A DNA stretch of 21,344 nucleotides from Candidatus Ryanbacteria bacterium RIFCSPLOWO2_12_FULL_47_9c (GCA_001821795.1 MHOB01000040.1:1-21344), one strand, 5' to 3'; shown: positions 1 through 5,990, counted from the stretch's first letter. The notes: a model not told the origin generated them from the letters alone. Translations and numbers: made by a program.

Positions 1-1
1 G

Positions 2-133
2 TCAATCAAGCTGAAGACCAGTTCGCAAGACGAAGCAGATGCACGTGGGCAGGTAGAAGAAGCGTGCAAGAAACTGCTTGCAAATCCGGTGATCGAGGAC
101 TATTCAATATTTCGTATCTTGCGGACTGCCTGA
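2..133 (+). CDS. purS: PurS, phosphoribosylformylglycinamidine synthase subunit (3' end only)
   Basis: The window opens inside this gene; only the last 43 codons are present, ending at TGA 131-133. The visible protein contains ARGQVEEACKKLLANPVIED followed by YSIFRI, which matches the C-terminal end of PurS: a helix, the LLANPVIEDY signature and a final beta strand. PurS is a small (about 80 aa) dimeric subunit that, with PurL and PurQ, converts FGAR to FGAM in purine synthesis. Only about half of the protein is visible, so completeness cannot be judged. The stop is followed directly by the SD of the next gene, so the two are probably cotranscribed. The call rests on the C-terminal motif alone. 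Confidence 0.72.
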   Translation, partial: SIKLKTSSQDEADARGQVEEACKKLLANPVIEDYSIFRILRTA

Positions 134-147
134 AAGGAGGTGGTAGC

Positions 148-501
148 ATGGGATCGCGGTTCTCGTACCAGTTGGATCGACACGGCGCTGACTATGTTTT
201 GTCTGCGCGCGTGCGCGTAGACAGACGCAACCGAAAAGGAAAAATCGTCGGCGAAGCGATGTTCTGCTTCCTGCCGGATGGCGAGCGCGTTGAGTTGGTG
301 CAGCTTTTCACAAAAGAGCGACACGGCATCCTGCTCGCGCCGAAGCTCCTTCGTCAGTTTGAGCGGCTTGTGCGGCGGTCCGAGCGCTTGGCGGTGTGGC
401 TTGAGGCGACCACTGAACAGGGAAAGTTCTACGCCGAGCATGGCTACCAGATCATCACCGAACACGGCAAGTTCCTCTACATGCAGAAAAGTCTTGAGTG
501 A
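148..501 (+). CDS. Small GNAT-like acetyltransferase domain protein
   Basis: A 117-aa protein. The frame stays open upstream to 64, but ATG 148 is chosen because a strong SD (AAAGGAGGTGG, 133-143) sits at ideal spacing and because upstream starts would overlap purS. The second half resembles the acetyl-CoA fold: strand VELVQLF, then an HGILLAPKLLRQFERL segment like the GNAT motif A loop and helix, then strand LAVWLEA and FYAEHGYQ, which recalls the FYEKHGF signature of motif B. The first GNAT helices seem reduced, so this is a minimal or diverged member and its substrate is unknown. Codons are rich in TTC, GAG and CGC, unlike the ribosomal genes downstream. An intrinsic terminator follows at once. 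It could also be an unrelated alpha/beta protein. Confidence 0.6.
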   Translation: MGSRFSYQLDRHGADYVLSARVRVDRRNRKGKIVGEAMFCFLPDGERVELVQLFTKERHGILLAPKLLRQFERLVRRSERLAVWLEATTEQGKFYAEHGYQIITEHGKFLYMQKSLE

Positions 502-504
502 CCA

Positions 505-535
505 AGCGACCCCGCGGTCGCTTTTCTTTTTTTTC
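505..535 (+). terminator. Rho-independent terminator after the purS/GNAT-like unit
   Basis: The arms AGCGACC (505-511) and GGTCGCT (516-522) form a 7-bp stem with a 4-nt loop. A T-rich tail (TTTCTTTTTTTTC) follows, starting 3 nt after the stop codon of the GNAT-like gene. Confidence 0.85.
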
Positions 536-543
536 TCATTTTG

Positions 544-552
544 TGGTATAGT
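544..552 (+). promoter_or_regulatory. Extended -10 promoter for the small acidic ORF
   Basis: TGGTATAGT is a TGn extended -10 (TG 544-545, TATAGT 547-552). No convincing -35 is seen; the region upstream is the terminator T-tract. The predicted transcription start is about 558-559, only a few bases before ATG 563. Confidence 0.45.
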
Positions 553-562
553 TATGTCACTT

Positions 563-676
563 ATGGATACTGAAGATCAGACCCCCCCAGAAGGTAAGCA
601 AACAACTTACGCCGAGGAAGCGACGGCTGAAAATCTTGATATAGATGAAGTTCCGCTCGAGTCTCTTCCTTTGTGA
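563..676 (+). CDS. Small acidic hypothetical protein (37 aa)
   Basis: A very small ORF between a terminator and the tuf promoter. Starting at ATG 563 it encodes 37 aa; the in-frame ATG 554 would add MSL, but it lies upstream of the transcription start predicted from the extended -10 at 544-552, so 563 fits a near-leaderless message better. The protein is strongly acidic (about ten Asp/Glu, mostly in the second half), proline-containing and probably disordered, and ends in PLESLPL. No SD and no recognised domain. A run of seven C at 582-588 lies in the fifth to seventh codons. It ends 16 bp before the tuf -35 box. It may be a real microprotein or a transcribed spacer; the promoter is the main support. 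Confidence 0.4.
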   Translation: MDTEDQTPPEGKQTTYAEEATAENLDIDEVPLESLPL

Positions 677-692
677 ACAGGGGGATTTAGAT

Positions 693-721
693 TTGACAGG
701 TTCGCCCGTTTTCTTTATCAT
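693..721 (+). promoter_or_regulatory. Promoter of the tuf-rpsJ unit
   Basis: A consensus -35 TTGACA (693-698), a 17-bp spacer and -10 TATCAT (716-721). The predicted start near 728 gives a leader of about 32 nt before tuf. A second AT-rich box, TATAAA at 732-737, is a weaker alternative. Confidence 0.75.
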
Positions 722-759
722 TGGCTCTATCTATAAATTATCGTTAATTTACATTATAT

Positions 760-1953
760 ATGGCAGAGAAATTTGACCGTTCAAAGCCGCACGTGAATGT
801 TGGTACCATTGGCCACGTTGACCATGGCAAAACAACGTTAACCGCGGCGATACTCAATGTTCTTGACCTTACCGGCAACAAGGTCCGCAAGGAAAACGTC
901 GAACAAATTGATAACGCTCCTGAAGAGCGTGCGCGCGGCATTACGATTGCGCTTCATCATTCGGAGTACGAAACCGCGAAGCGCCACTACGCGCACATCG
1001 ACGCACCGGGACATGCCGACTATATCAAAAACATGATCACCGGCGCCGCCCAGATGGATGGCGCGATACTTGTGGTGGCCGCGACCGACGGTCCAATGCC
1101 TCAAACGCGCGAGCACATCTTGCTTGCGCGCCAAGTTGGTGTGCCCGCGATCATTGTATTTTTGAACAAATGCGACGCGGTTGATGATCCGGAACTTATT
1201 GATTTGGTTGAGCAGGAAATCCGCGATCTTCTCACGAAGTACGAATATGACGGCGAAAAAACTCCGATTATTCGTGGTTCTGCTCTCAAGGCGCTTGAGG
1301 CAAAATCGAAAGATGACGAAATGGCAAAGCCGGTTTTGGAACTTGTTAACCAGCTTGATACATATATACCAGAGCCCGTTCGCGAGACGGACAAGCCGTT
1401 TCTCATGCCGGTTGAGGATGTTTTTTCCATTGAAGGGAGAGGTACGGTTGTGACGGGCCGCATCGAGCGTGGAAAAGTTAAAGTGAACGAAGAAGTTGAA
1501 GTTATCGGCCTCCGCGATACGGCAAAAACCGTTGTCACCGGCATTGAAATGTTCAACAAGTCGCTTGATGAAGGAATCGCGGGCGATAATGCGGGCATTT
1601 TACTGCGTGGAATGAAGAAAGAAGATGTTGAGCGCGGGCAGGTTATCGCAAAGCCCGGATCAGTAACCCCGCATACGGATTTTGAGTCCGAGGTTTACAT
1701 CCTTACCAAAGAAGAAGGAGGGCGGCATACTCCGTTTTTTGCCGGATACAAACCGCAGTTCTATATCCGCACGACTGATGTGACTGGTGAAGTGACTCTT
1801 CCGCAGGGAACCGAAATGGTTATGCCGGGCGACACGATGAAATTCGTTGTAAAACTTATTCAGCCGGTTGCGCTCGAAGAGCGTCAGCGTTTTGCAATCC
1901 GCGAGGGCGGCAAAACGGTAGGCGCAGGAGTAGTAACGAAAATTGTTAAATAA
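760..1953 (+). CDS. tuf: Elongation factor Tu
   Basis: A full-length 397-aa EF-Tu, the GTPase that delivers aminoacyl-tRNA to the ribosomal A site. The G domain has G1 GHVDHGKT (18-25), the switch I RGITI motif, switch II DAPGH (most EF-Tu have DCPGH), the base-specificity motif NKCD and GSALKALE. Domains 2 and 3 follow with GRGTVVTGRIERG, RGMKKEDVERGQV and the C-terminal GGKTVGAGVV. Switch I reads IALHHSEYE where E. coli has INTSHVEYD. There is no SD; the ATG sits in an AT-rich context (ATTATATATGG) also seen before rpsE. It is placed before rpsJ with only 6 bp between them; fusA, rpsL and rpsG, often neighbours of tuf, are not here. Confidence 0.98.
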   Translation: MAEKFDRSKPHVNVGTIGHVDHGKTTLTAAILNVLDLTGNKVRKENVEQIDNAPEERARGITIALHHSEYETAKRHYAHIDAPGHADYIKNMITGAAQMDGAILVVAATDGPMPQTREHILLARQVGVPAIIVFLNKCDAVDDPELIDLVEQEIRDLLTKYEYDGEKTPIIRGSALKALEAKSKDDEMAKPVLELVNQLDTYIPEPVRETDKPFLMPVEDVFSIEGRGTVVTGRIERGKVKVNEEVEVIGLRDTAKTVVTGIEMFNKSLDEGIAGDNAGILLRGMKKEDVERGQVIAKPGSVTPHTDFESEVYILTKEEGGRHTPFFAGYKPQFYIRTTDVTGEVTLPQGTEMVMPGDTMKFVVKLIQPVALEERQRFAIREGGKTVGAGVVTKIVK

Positions 1954-1959
1954 CATCAA

Positions 1960-2307
1960 TTGATGGCAACAAAGGCGGCCGAGAAAACTGCACCGGTTGC
2001 GGAGAAAAATAAACTCCGCATCCGTATACGCGCGTACGATAATAAAGTGATCGACGCATCGGTCAAACAAATTGTTGATACTGCTCGCCGCTACGGCGGC
2101 GAAGTTGTAGGCCCCGTGCCGCTTCCAACCGAAATTCGCAAGTACACTGTGAACCGCTCGACGTTCGTGCATAAAAACGCGCGCGAACAATTTGAAATGC
2201 GCGTTCACAAACGCATCGTAGATATTCTCGACCCAACCGCAAAAATAGTTGACGCCTTAACAAACCTCAACCTCCCCGCCGGCGTCGATATTGAGGTGAA
2301 GATGTGA
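1960..2307 (+). CDS. rpsJ: 30S ribosomal protein uS10
   Basis: uS10, which binds the 30S head and in many bacteria also partners NusB in antitermination. The core starts at about residue 18 (KLRIRIRAYDNKVID) and includes GPVPLPTEIRKYTVNRS and the C-terminal PAGVDIEVKM. At 115 aa it is slightly longer than the usual 102-105 because of an Ala/Lys/Glu-rich N-terminal tail of about 16 aa. Two ATG codons are adjacent (1960 and 1963) with no SD, so either may be used. It is cotranscribed with tuf. Its stop codon is part of the left arm of an inverted repeat (2305-2344). In the canonical order rplC follows directly; here an accessory island of about 1.2 kb intervenes. Confidence 0.97.
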   Translation: MMATKAAEKTAPVAEKNKLRIRIRAYDNKVIDASVKQIVDTARRYGGEVVGPVPLPTEIRKYTVNRSTFVHKNAREQFEMRVHKRIVDILDPTAKIVDALTNLNLPAGVDIEVKM

Positions 2308-2344
2308 CATCCGTCCAAATACTTTTACAATAAGACGGATGTCA
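2305..2344. repeat. Inverted repeat closing the tuf-rpsJ unit
   Basis: The arms TGACATCCGTC (2305-2315) and GACGGATGTCA (2334-2344) are perfect 11-bp complements around an 18-nt AT-rich loop. The left arm includes the rpsJ stop codon. No T-tract follows, so it is a stable 3'-end hairpin or repeat remnant rather than a classic intrinsic terminator. Confidence 0.7.
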
Positions 2345-2368
2345 TCCCGAGCTCCGTGCGAGGGATAA
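2341..2368. repeat. Dispersed-repeat-like hairpin (ATCCC...GGGAT)
   Basis: The segment GTCATCCCGAGC, 6 bases, then GCGAGGGATAAC has ATCCC (2344-2348) facing GGGAT (2362-2366). Its layout resembles the intergenic ATCCCGAGC-loop-GCGAGGGAT repeats dispersed in many bacterial genomes. Only one copy lies in this window, so the repeat status is an inference. Confidence 0.35.
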
Positions 2369-2392
2369 CAAAAAAGCCACGCGAAAGCAGGG

Positions 2393-2422
2393 TTTTTGTT
2401 CGCGTATAAATTCAAGTATAAT
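2393..2422 (+). promoter_or_regulatory. Promoter giving a leaderless mRNA for the small membrane protein
   Basis: A perfect -10 TATAAT (2417-2422) with a weak -35 TTTTTG (2393-2398). The start predicted 7-8 nt downstream coincides with ATG 2430. Confidence 0.65.
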
Positions 2423-2429
2423 AGTCATT

Positions 2430-2807
2430 ATGGAAAGAATACTGCGGTACTATAATTTCTGTGCCAAGTGGCTTCTCCTACTCAATGTAATATCGATTGT
2501 AGTGGTAGCGTTTTTCCTTATATTATTCGGATCCGCTCTTTTTGATGTCACGGCCGCCAACTTCGTGCGGGTACTAAGCGATAACGCTCTTTTTTACTTT
2601 TATTCGATTTTACTTATTAAACGTACTAGTGAAATCGGCTTTTTGCTCGGTAGTATTGGAGTCCTCTTAGGTTCTGCTGCGTTGGGCTTTAAGTTGACTC
2701 AATCACGAACTGACGAGAAAAAAGTTCTTATCTATGGCTTTCTTTTAATGATTGCCTCAACTATTGCGGCATACTTTGTCCTTGTAGCCTGGGTTTATGA
2801 TCTTTAG
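2430..2807 (+). CDS. Small integral membrane protein, unknown function
   Basis: A 125-aa protein that I do not recognise. It is mostly hydrophobic, with likely membrane spans at about residues 14-37, a weaker one at 52-64, then 69-88 and 98-122. A short basic N-terminus (MERILRYY) and a charged loop, TQSRTDEKK (about 90-98), suggest orientation by the positive-inside rule. No catalytic motif or signal peptide is visible. The start is set by TATAAT at 2417-2422, which would produce a leaderless transcript; there is no SD. Codons are AT-rich, unlike the neighbouring response regulator, so the two genes of this island probably have different histories. It interrupts the usual rpsJ-rplC order and converges with the response regulator. 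Confidence 0.7.
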   Translation: MERILRYYNFCAKWLLLLNVISIVVVAFFLILFGSALFDVTAANFVRVLSDNALFYFYSILLIKRTSEIGFLLGSIGVLLGSAALGFKLTQSRTDEKKVLIYGFLLMIASTIAAYFVLVAWVYDL

Positions 2808-2839
2808 TTACTCTTCGACTTTGTTCTAAACCTGTAAGA

Positions 2840-2862
2840 CTCCGAACACTCGGTGTTCGGAG
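2840..2862. terminator. Strong hairpin between convergent genes
   Basis: CTCCGAACAC (2840-2849) and GTGTTCGGAG (2853-2862) form a perfect 10-bp stem with a 3-nt loop, 33 bp after the membrane-protein stop. No T-tract on either side, so it may act as a 3' barrier or a U-tract-independent terminator. Confidence 0.5.
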
Positions 2863-2877
2863 ATTGCTACTAAGTTT

Positions 2878-2918
2878 GTAAAAAGAAAACGCCCCAGGTA
2901 CCGTGGCGGCACTCGGGG
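2878..2918 (-). terminator. Terminator of the response regulator
   Basis: Read on the minus strand, CCCC (2918-2915) pairs with GGGG (2895-2892) and an inner stem GTGCCG/CGGTAC closes a 3-nt loop. The tail GCGTTTTCTTTTTAC follows. It starts about 18 bp past the response-regulator stop. Confidence 0.7.
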
Positions 2919-2936
2919 TCCTCTTGGCTGACGCGC

Positions 2937-3320
2937 CTAGCGGCTGGTCAGATGCTTGATGATGGTCGCGGCCGGTTCTCCGTGGTCACACGAAGGCTTG
3001 AGTAGGAACGCCGCGACACCGAGTGCCATCGCTGCATCCTCCATGCGCCGCGTCGCTTGCGTAGTGTAGATGATGACTGGCATCGAGCGGTTACTCTCCC
3101 GCGCATCAGCGACGAGCTGAAGCCCTGCTCTGAAATTCCCCCCGAGCATGATCTCGGTGACCATGAGATCGGGGAGTTCAAGTCGGAGGGCGTCGCGGGC
3201 CTCCTCACTGCCCGTGACCTCGATGATACCGATCCCCATCTTGTGTTTCTCGACTTGCCGTCTGATCAGATAACGGCTGTCCTTGTTTTCATCCACCACC
3301 AGAATCCTTTTTGCGGGCAT
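2937..3320 (-). CDS. Stand-alone REC domain protein with Glu at the phosphoacceptor site
   Basis: A 127-aa response-regulator receiver domain with no output domain. Visible features are the acidic pair D10-E11 in ILVVDENKDS, the beta3 region PDLMVTEIML, the switch Thr T86 or T87 in VIIYTT, and the conserved Lys K108 in FLLKPS. The phosphoacceptor Asp at the end of beta3 (normally DLVLLD) is Glu 56 here, a change known to mimic phosphorylation in some regulators. It may therefore act as a constitutive or phosphorylation-independent partner; this is an inference. The start is fixed by a strong SD (AAGGAGGGG) and a promoter at 3342-3370. Codons are rich in GAG, CTC and ATC. No histidine kinase is in the window. 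Single-domain regulators of this kind act through protein contacts. Confidence 0.88.
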   Translation of the reverse strand: MPAKRILVVDENKDSRYLIRRQVEKHKMGIGIIEVTGSEEARDALRLELPDLMVTEIMLGGNFRAGLQLVADARESNRSMPVIIYTTQATRRMEDAAMALGVAAFLLKPSCDHGEPAATIIKHLTSR

Positions 3321-3341
3321 AGCCCCTCCTTCCGATTACTG

Positions 3342-3370
3342 AACATATATTAAAACTGCCCTGACGTCAA
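3342..3370 (-). promoter_or_regulatory. Promoter of the response regulator
   Basis: On the minus strand, -35 TTGACG (3370-3365), a 17-bp spacer and -10 TATGTT (3347-3342). The predicted start near 3335 leaves about 15 nt carrying the SD. A GACGTC palindrome overlaps the -35. Confidence 0.6.
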
Positions 3371-3374
3371 TAGG

Positions 3375-3397
3375 AAAAAAGCCAAGCTCAGCTTGGC
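3375..3397 (-). terminator. Minus-strand intrinsic terminator with no assigned upstream gene
   Basis: GCCAAGC (3381-3387) and GCTTGGC (3391-3397) form a 7-bp stem with a 3-nt loop. The A-tract at 3375-3380 becomes a U-tract on the minus strand, so it would stop leftward transcription just before the response-regulator promoter. No minus-strand gene feeding it is visible. Confidence 0.55.
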
Positions 3398-3439
3398 GGG
3401 CCGGGTTTCAGAAGTTGAGGATGCGGCGGGGGCGCCAGC

Positions 3440-3468
3440 TGGACAGTCCTTTTTTAGTGTGCTACAAA
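3440..3468 (+). promoter_or_regulatory. Promoter of the rplC-rplE unit
   Basis: -35 TGGACA (3440-3445), a 17-bp spacer ending in TGC, and -10 TACAAA (3463-3468) with a TGn extension. The predicted start is about 3475, giving a leader of about 78 nt with two hairpins before rplC. Confidence 0.55.
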
Positions 3469-3478
3469 TACTCTATGT

Positions 3479-3501
3479 TTTCTAGAGATCATTTCTAGAA
3501 A
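3479..3501 (+). repeat. AT-rich leader hairpin upstream of rplC
   Basis: TTTCTAGA (3479-3486) and TCTAGAAA (3494-3501) are perfect 8-bp complements around a 7-nt loop. It lies early in the predicted rplC leader. Confidence 0.5.
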
Positions 3502-3517
3502 GAATGACTATCTTCTG

Positions 3518-3549
3518 GAAGTCCGACTTCCAAGGGGAAGTCGGACTTC
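3518..3549 (+). promoter_or_regulatory. Nested-palindrome hairpin immediately before rplC
   Basis: GAAGTCCGACTTCC (3518-3531) and GGAAGTCGGACTTC (3536-3549) form a perfect 14-bp stem with loop AAGG, ending 3 nt before the rplC ATG. Each arm holds its own 13-bp palindrome (GAAGTC-N-GACTTC), so one long hairpin or two small ones can form. It may be an attenuator, a translational control site or an operator for the ribosomal operon. There is no long T-tract and no SD for rplC. Confidence 0.6.
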
Positions 3550-3552
3550 TTT

Positions 3553-4110
3553 ATGCATAAAACAGTCAAAAAATTCATACTTGGCAAGAAGCTCGAAATG
3601 AGCCAGATGTTTCTTGATGACGGCACGGTAATTCCCCTGACGGTTATTCAAGCGGGGCCCATTGAGGTGACGCAGATAAAAACAAAAGAAAAAGACAAAT
3701 ATGAATCGGTGCAAATTGCTTTGGGCAAAAAGCGAAAAGAGTTCAAACCAAGCGAAGGTGAATTTGAAAAAGGAAAAAAAATCGATGTTTCAGTTTTTGC
3801 CGAGGGCGATGTGGTAAAAGTTTCAGGTGCGTCGAAAGGCCGCGGCTTTCAGGGCGTGGTGAAGCGCCACGATTTTAAGGGCGCGCCGAAAACACACGGC
3901 ACCAAACATGCGCATCGCGAGCCGGGTTCCATCGGCGCTGTCTGGCCGCAGCGCGTTGTTAAAGGTACGCGCATGGCGGGCCGCATGGGCGGCGAGCGTA
4001 TTACGATAAGAAACTTGCGTGTTGTTAAAATTGATCCAGAGAAAAATCTTTTATACATAAAGGGCGCAGTGCCGGGCGCGCGCGGAACACTTTTGGAAAT
4101 ATCAGGATAG
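3553..4110 (+). CDS. rplC: 50S ribosomal protein uL3
   Basis: uL3 (185 aa; E. coli has 209) helps organise the peptidyl-transferase region of the 50S subunit. It has the conserved loop running from KGRGFQGVVKRH through THGTKHAHREPGSIG to KGTRMAGRMGGERIT. Where E. coli uL3 has QNQTPG, including Gln150 methylated by PrmB, this protein has AVWPQR right after SIG (residues 129-134) and is one residue shorter, so that methylation site is missing. The ATG has no SD and sits 3 nt after a 14-bp hairpin. It opens the second ribosomal transcription unit; rplD follows after 3 bp. The N-terminus MHKTVKKFILGKKLEMSQ fits the family start. Confidence 0.97.
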   Translation: MHKTVKKFILGKKLEMSQMFLDDGTVIPLTVIQAGPIEVTQIKTKEKDKYESVQIALGKKRKEFKPSEGEFEKGKKIDVSVFAEGDVVKVSGASKGRGFQGVVKRHDFKGAPKTHGTKHAHREPGSIGAVWPQRVVKGTRMAGRMGGERITIRNLRVVKIDPEKNLLYIKGAVPGARGTLLEISG

Positions 4111-4113
4111 TTT

Positions 4114-4755
4114 ATGAAAGCGCCGCTTTATAATCAGGAGGGAACAAAAATTGGAGTACTTGAGCTTCCGGACAAGCTTTTTGGTGTTCGGTGGAATCCG
4201 ACATTGGTGCATGATGTTCTTTTGGCGCTTCGCTCATCGCGCAGGCGTGCAACGGCGCACGCAAAAGGGAGGGGCGAAGTGAGAGGGGGCGGCCGAAAAC
4301 CGTGGCGGCAGAAAGGAACGGGGAGAGCTCTGCACGGCTCTCGGCGTTCTCCAATTTGGATTGGTGGCGGGGTAACTCACGGACCCACGAAAGAGAAAAA
4401 CTACGCGAAAAAAGCAAATATCAAAGTTCGCCGCGGGGCTTTAGCTTCTCTCTTGTCAAAAAAATTTAAGGAGGGAGAAATATTTTTTGTTGATGATATT
4501 TCACTTTCTGAATTCAAGACCAAGGTCGCAACAAAAATCCTCAAAAGTTTTTCAGATGGAGTCGGACACGGCGTTGGAAAACGAGGCGGCCGCGCGCTTC
4601 TCTTGCTTGAAAAGACAAAACCCGATACAATTCGCGCGTTTCGCAATCTTCCGTATGTTGAAATTGGAGAAGCGCGCAATGTCAATGTAGAATCGGCGCT
4701 CGTTCCGAAGTATCTCTTGTTTACAAAGGAAGCGGTAGAAAAAGTAACTTTTTGA
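4114..4755 (+). CDS. rplD: 50S ribosomal protein uL4
   Basis: uL4, 213 aa, a protein of the peptide exit tunnel. The tunnel loop is recognisable: ATAHAKGRGEVRGGGRKPW, then RQKGTGRALHGSRRSP and WIGGGVTHGP. The C-terminal globular part includes ARNVNVESALVPKYLLFTKEA. In E. coli uL4 also represses its own operon through the S10 leader; whether that happens here is unknown, but the leader upstream of rplC carries hairpins that could serve such a role (inference). Length is normal. The start follows rplC by 3 bp with only a weak AGGA upstream. The next gene, rplW, begins 1 bp after its stop, suggesting translational coupling. Confidence 0.97.
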   Translation: MKAPLYNQEGTKIGVLELPDKLFGVRWNPTLVHDVLLALRSSRRRATAHAKGRGEVRGGGRKPWRQKGTGRALHGSRRSPIWIGGGVTHGPTKEKNYAKKANIKVRRGALASLLSKKFKEGEIFFVDDISLSEFKTKVATKILKSFSDGVGHGVGKRGGRALLLLEKTKPDTIRAFRNLPYVEIGEARNVNVESALVPKYLLFTKEAVEKVTF

Positions 4756-4756
4756 T

Positions 4757-5155
4757 ATGGCACTTTTTGATTTTCTCAAAAAAAGGAAGAAGCAAGAAAA
4801 AGACAAGCAGCATGTGGCACTTGCTTCAGAGAAAAAAACGGAAACCGAGGCGGCTTCAACGAATGAGCCGAGTGTTCCTGTTATCCAAGAAGGCGTCCTT
4901 TGGGCACCGCATGTTACCGAGCGCGCACGCATGCTTTCCGAACAAGGACAGTACACTTTTCGTGTTGTGTCAAGCGCCTCGAAACGACATATTAAGGATT
5001 CGGTGGAACGAATATACGGGGTGCATGTTGAGCATGTACAGATTGTGAAGGCACATGCCAAGAGCCGCCGCCGCGGGTTGACAGAGGGGATAAAAAAGGG
5101 TTATAAAAAAGCGGTGGTGGCTTTGCGCAAAGGCGAGGCCATCGATATTTTTTAA
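4757..5155 (+). CDS. rplW: 50S ribosomal protein uL23 with N-terminal extension
   Basis: uL23 sits at the tunnel exit and docks trigger factor, SRP and SecYEG. The conserved core begins near residue 47 (LWAPHVTERA) and continues through YTFRVVSSASKRHIKDSVE, IYGVHVEHVQIVKAHAKSR and the basic loop before KKAVVALRKGEAIDIF. About 45 extra N-terminal residues, rich in Lys and Glu with a Ser/Thr/Pro stretch, precede the core; such tails are frequent in CPR uL23. The ATG overlaps nothing and lies 1 bp after rplD, without an SD, so coupling to rplD translation is likely. The start is less certain than the core because the extension is low complexity. Confidence 0.95.
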   Translation: MALFDFLKKRKKQEKDKQHVALASEKKTETEAASTNEPSVPVIQEGVLWAPHVTERARMLSEQGQYTFRVVSSASKRHIKDSVERIYGVHVEHVQIVKAHAKSRRRGLTEGIKKGYKKAVVALRKGEAIDIF

Positions 5156-5161
5156 AGGCAT

Positions 5162-5989
5162 ATGAAATCCTACGCTCCTACAACCGCATCGCGCAGACAT
5201 ATGACCGGCATCAATTACCGAGATGTTTTGACGCGCAAAGAACCCGAGAAGTCACTTGTGCACGGATTCAAACGGCATGTTGGCAGAAATAACGCAGGCC
5301 GCATTACGGTGCGCCACAAGGGTACGGGCCACAAGCGTCTTTATAGGGTTGTCTCGTTTTCTTATGACAAAAAAGATATTCCAGCAAAAGTTGTTTCGGT
5401 CGAGTACGATCCGAACCGGACGAGTTTTATTGCACTCGTGGCGTATGCGGACGGCGAGAAGCGGTACGTTCTTGCGGGGCATGAAATGGGGGTTGAAAAA
5501 TCAGTCATACAGTCCGAAAAAGCAGATCCGAAGCCGGGCAATGCTCTTCCTATCGGAAAGCTTGTACCGGGAACTTTTGTCTATAATATAGAACTCAAGC
5601 CGGGCGGCGGCGGGAAGCTTGTGCGCTCGGGAGGATCTTCAGCGGAGGTTCTTGCGCAAGAAGGTGAGCATACGACGATCAAGCTTCCTTCCCGTGAAGT
5701 TCGAAAAGTTTCTTCGCGTTCCTGGGCGACGGTTGGCAGTCTTTCGAACGAGGAACACGTCTTTGTAACGATTGGCAAAGCTGGCCGTTCGCGTTGGCTT
5801 GGCATTCGCCCGACGGTACGGGGATCTGCTATGAATCCTGTTGACCATCCTTACGGCGGTGGCGAGGGGCGGCAAATGCGCGGCACGCGTCGCCCGAAAA
5901 ATCTTTGGGGAAGAGGAACGCGAGGGGTAAAAACTCGGGATAAAAAGAAATATTCGCGGAGATTTATTATTTCGAGGAGAAAGAAATAA
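5162..5989 (+). CDS. rplB: 50S ribosomal protein uL2
   Basis: uL2, 275 aa, binds 23S rRNA near the peptidyl-transferase centre and is needed for subunit joining. Signatures are GRNNAGRITVRHKGTGHKR in the N-terminal part, the middle SH3-like region GTFVYNIELKPG, and the C-terminal MNPVDHPYGGGEGR. His229, reported as essential in E. coli, is kept at the same number here, but the next histidine of the usual DHPHGGGEG motif (231) is Tyr. The C-terminal tail TRDKKKYSRRFIISRRKK is normal. It starts 6 bp after rplW with a weak AAAGG. A second ATG at 5201 lies too far into the family-conserved N-terminus to be the start. Confidence 0.98.
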   Translation: MKSYAPTTASRRHMTGINYRDVLTRKEPEKSLVHGFKRHVGRNNAGRITVRHKGTGHKRLYRVVSFSYDKKDIPAKVVSVEYDPNRTSFIALVAYADGEKRYVLAGHEMGVEKSVIQSEKADPKPGNALPIGKLVPGTFVYNIELKPGGGGKLVRSGGSSAEVLAQEGEHTTIKLPSREVRKVSSRSWATVGSLSNEEHVFVTIGKAGRSRWLGIRPTVRGSAMNPVDHPYGGGEGRQMRGTRRPKNLWGRGTRGVKTRDKKKYSRRFIISRRKK

Positions 5990-5990
5990 T

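Noticed and set aside
582..588. The seven-C run as a programmed frameshift site
   Set aside because: No longer ORF is gained in another frame and no stimulating structure is visible.
1660..2208. A 182-codon minus-strand ORF across tuf and rpsJ
   Set aside because: Both plus-strand genes are certain; the antisense protein has shadow-like composition.
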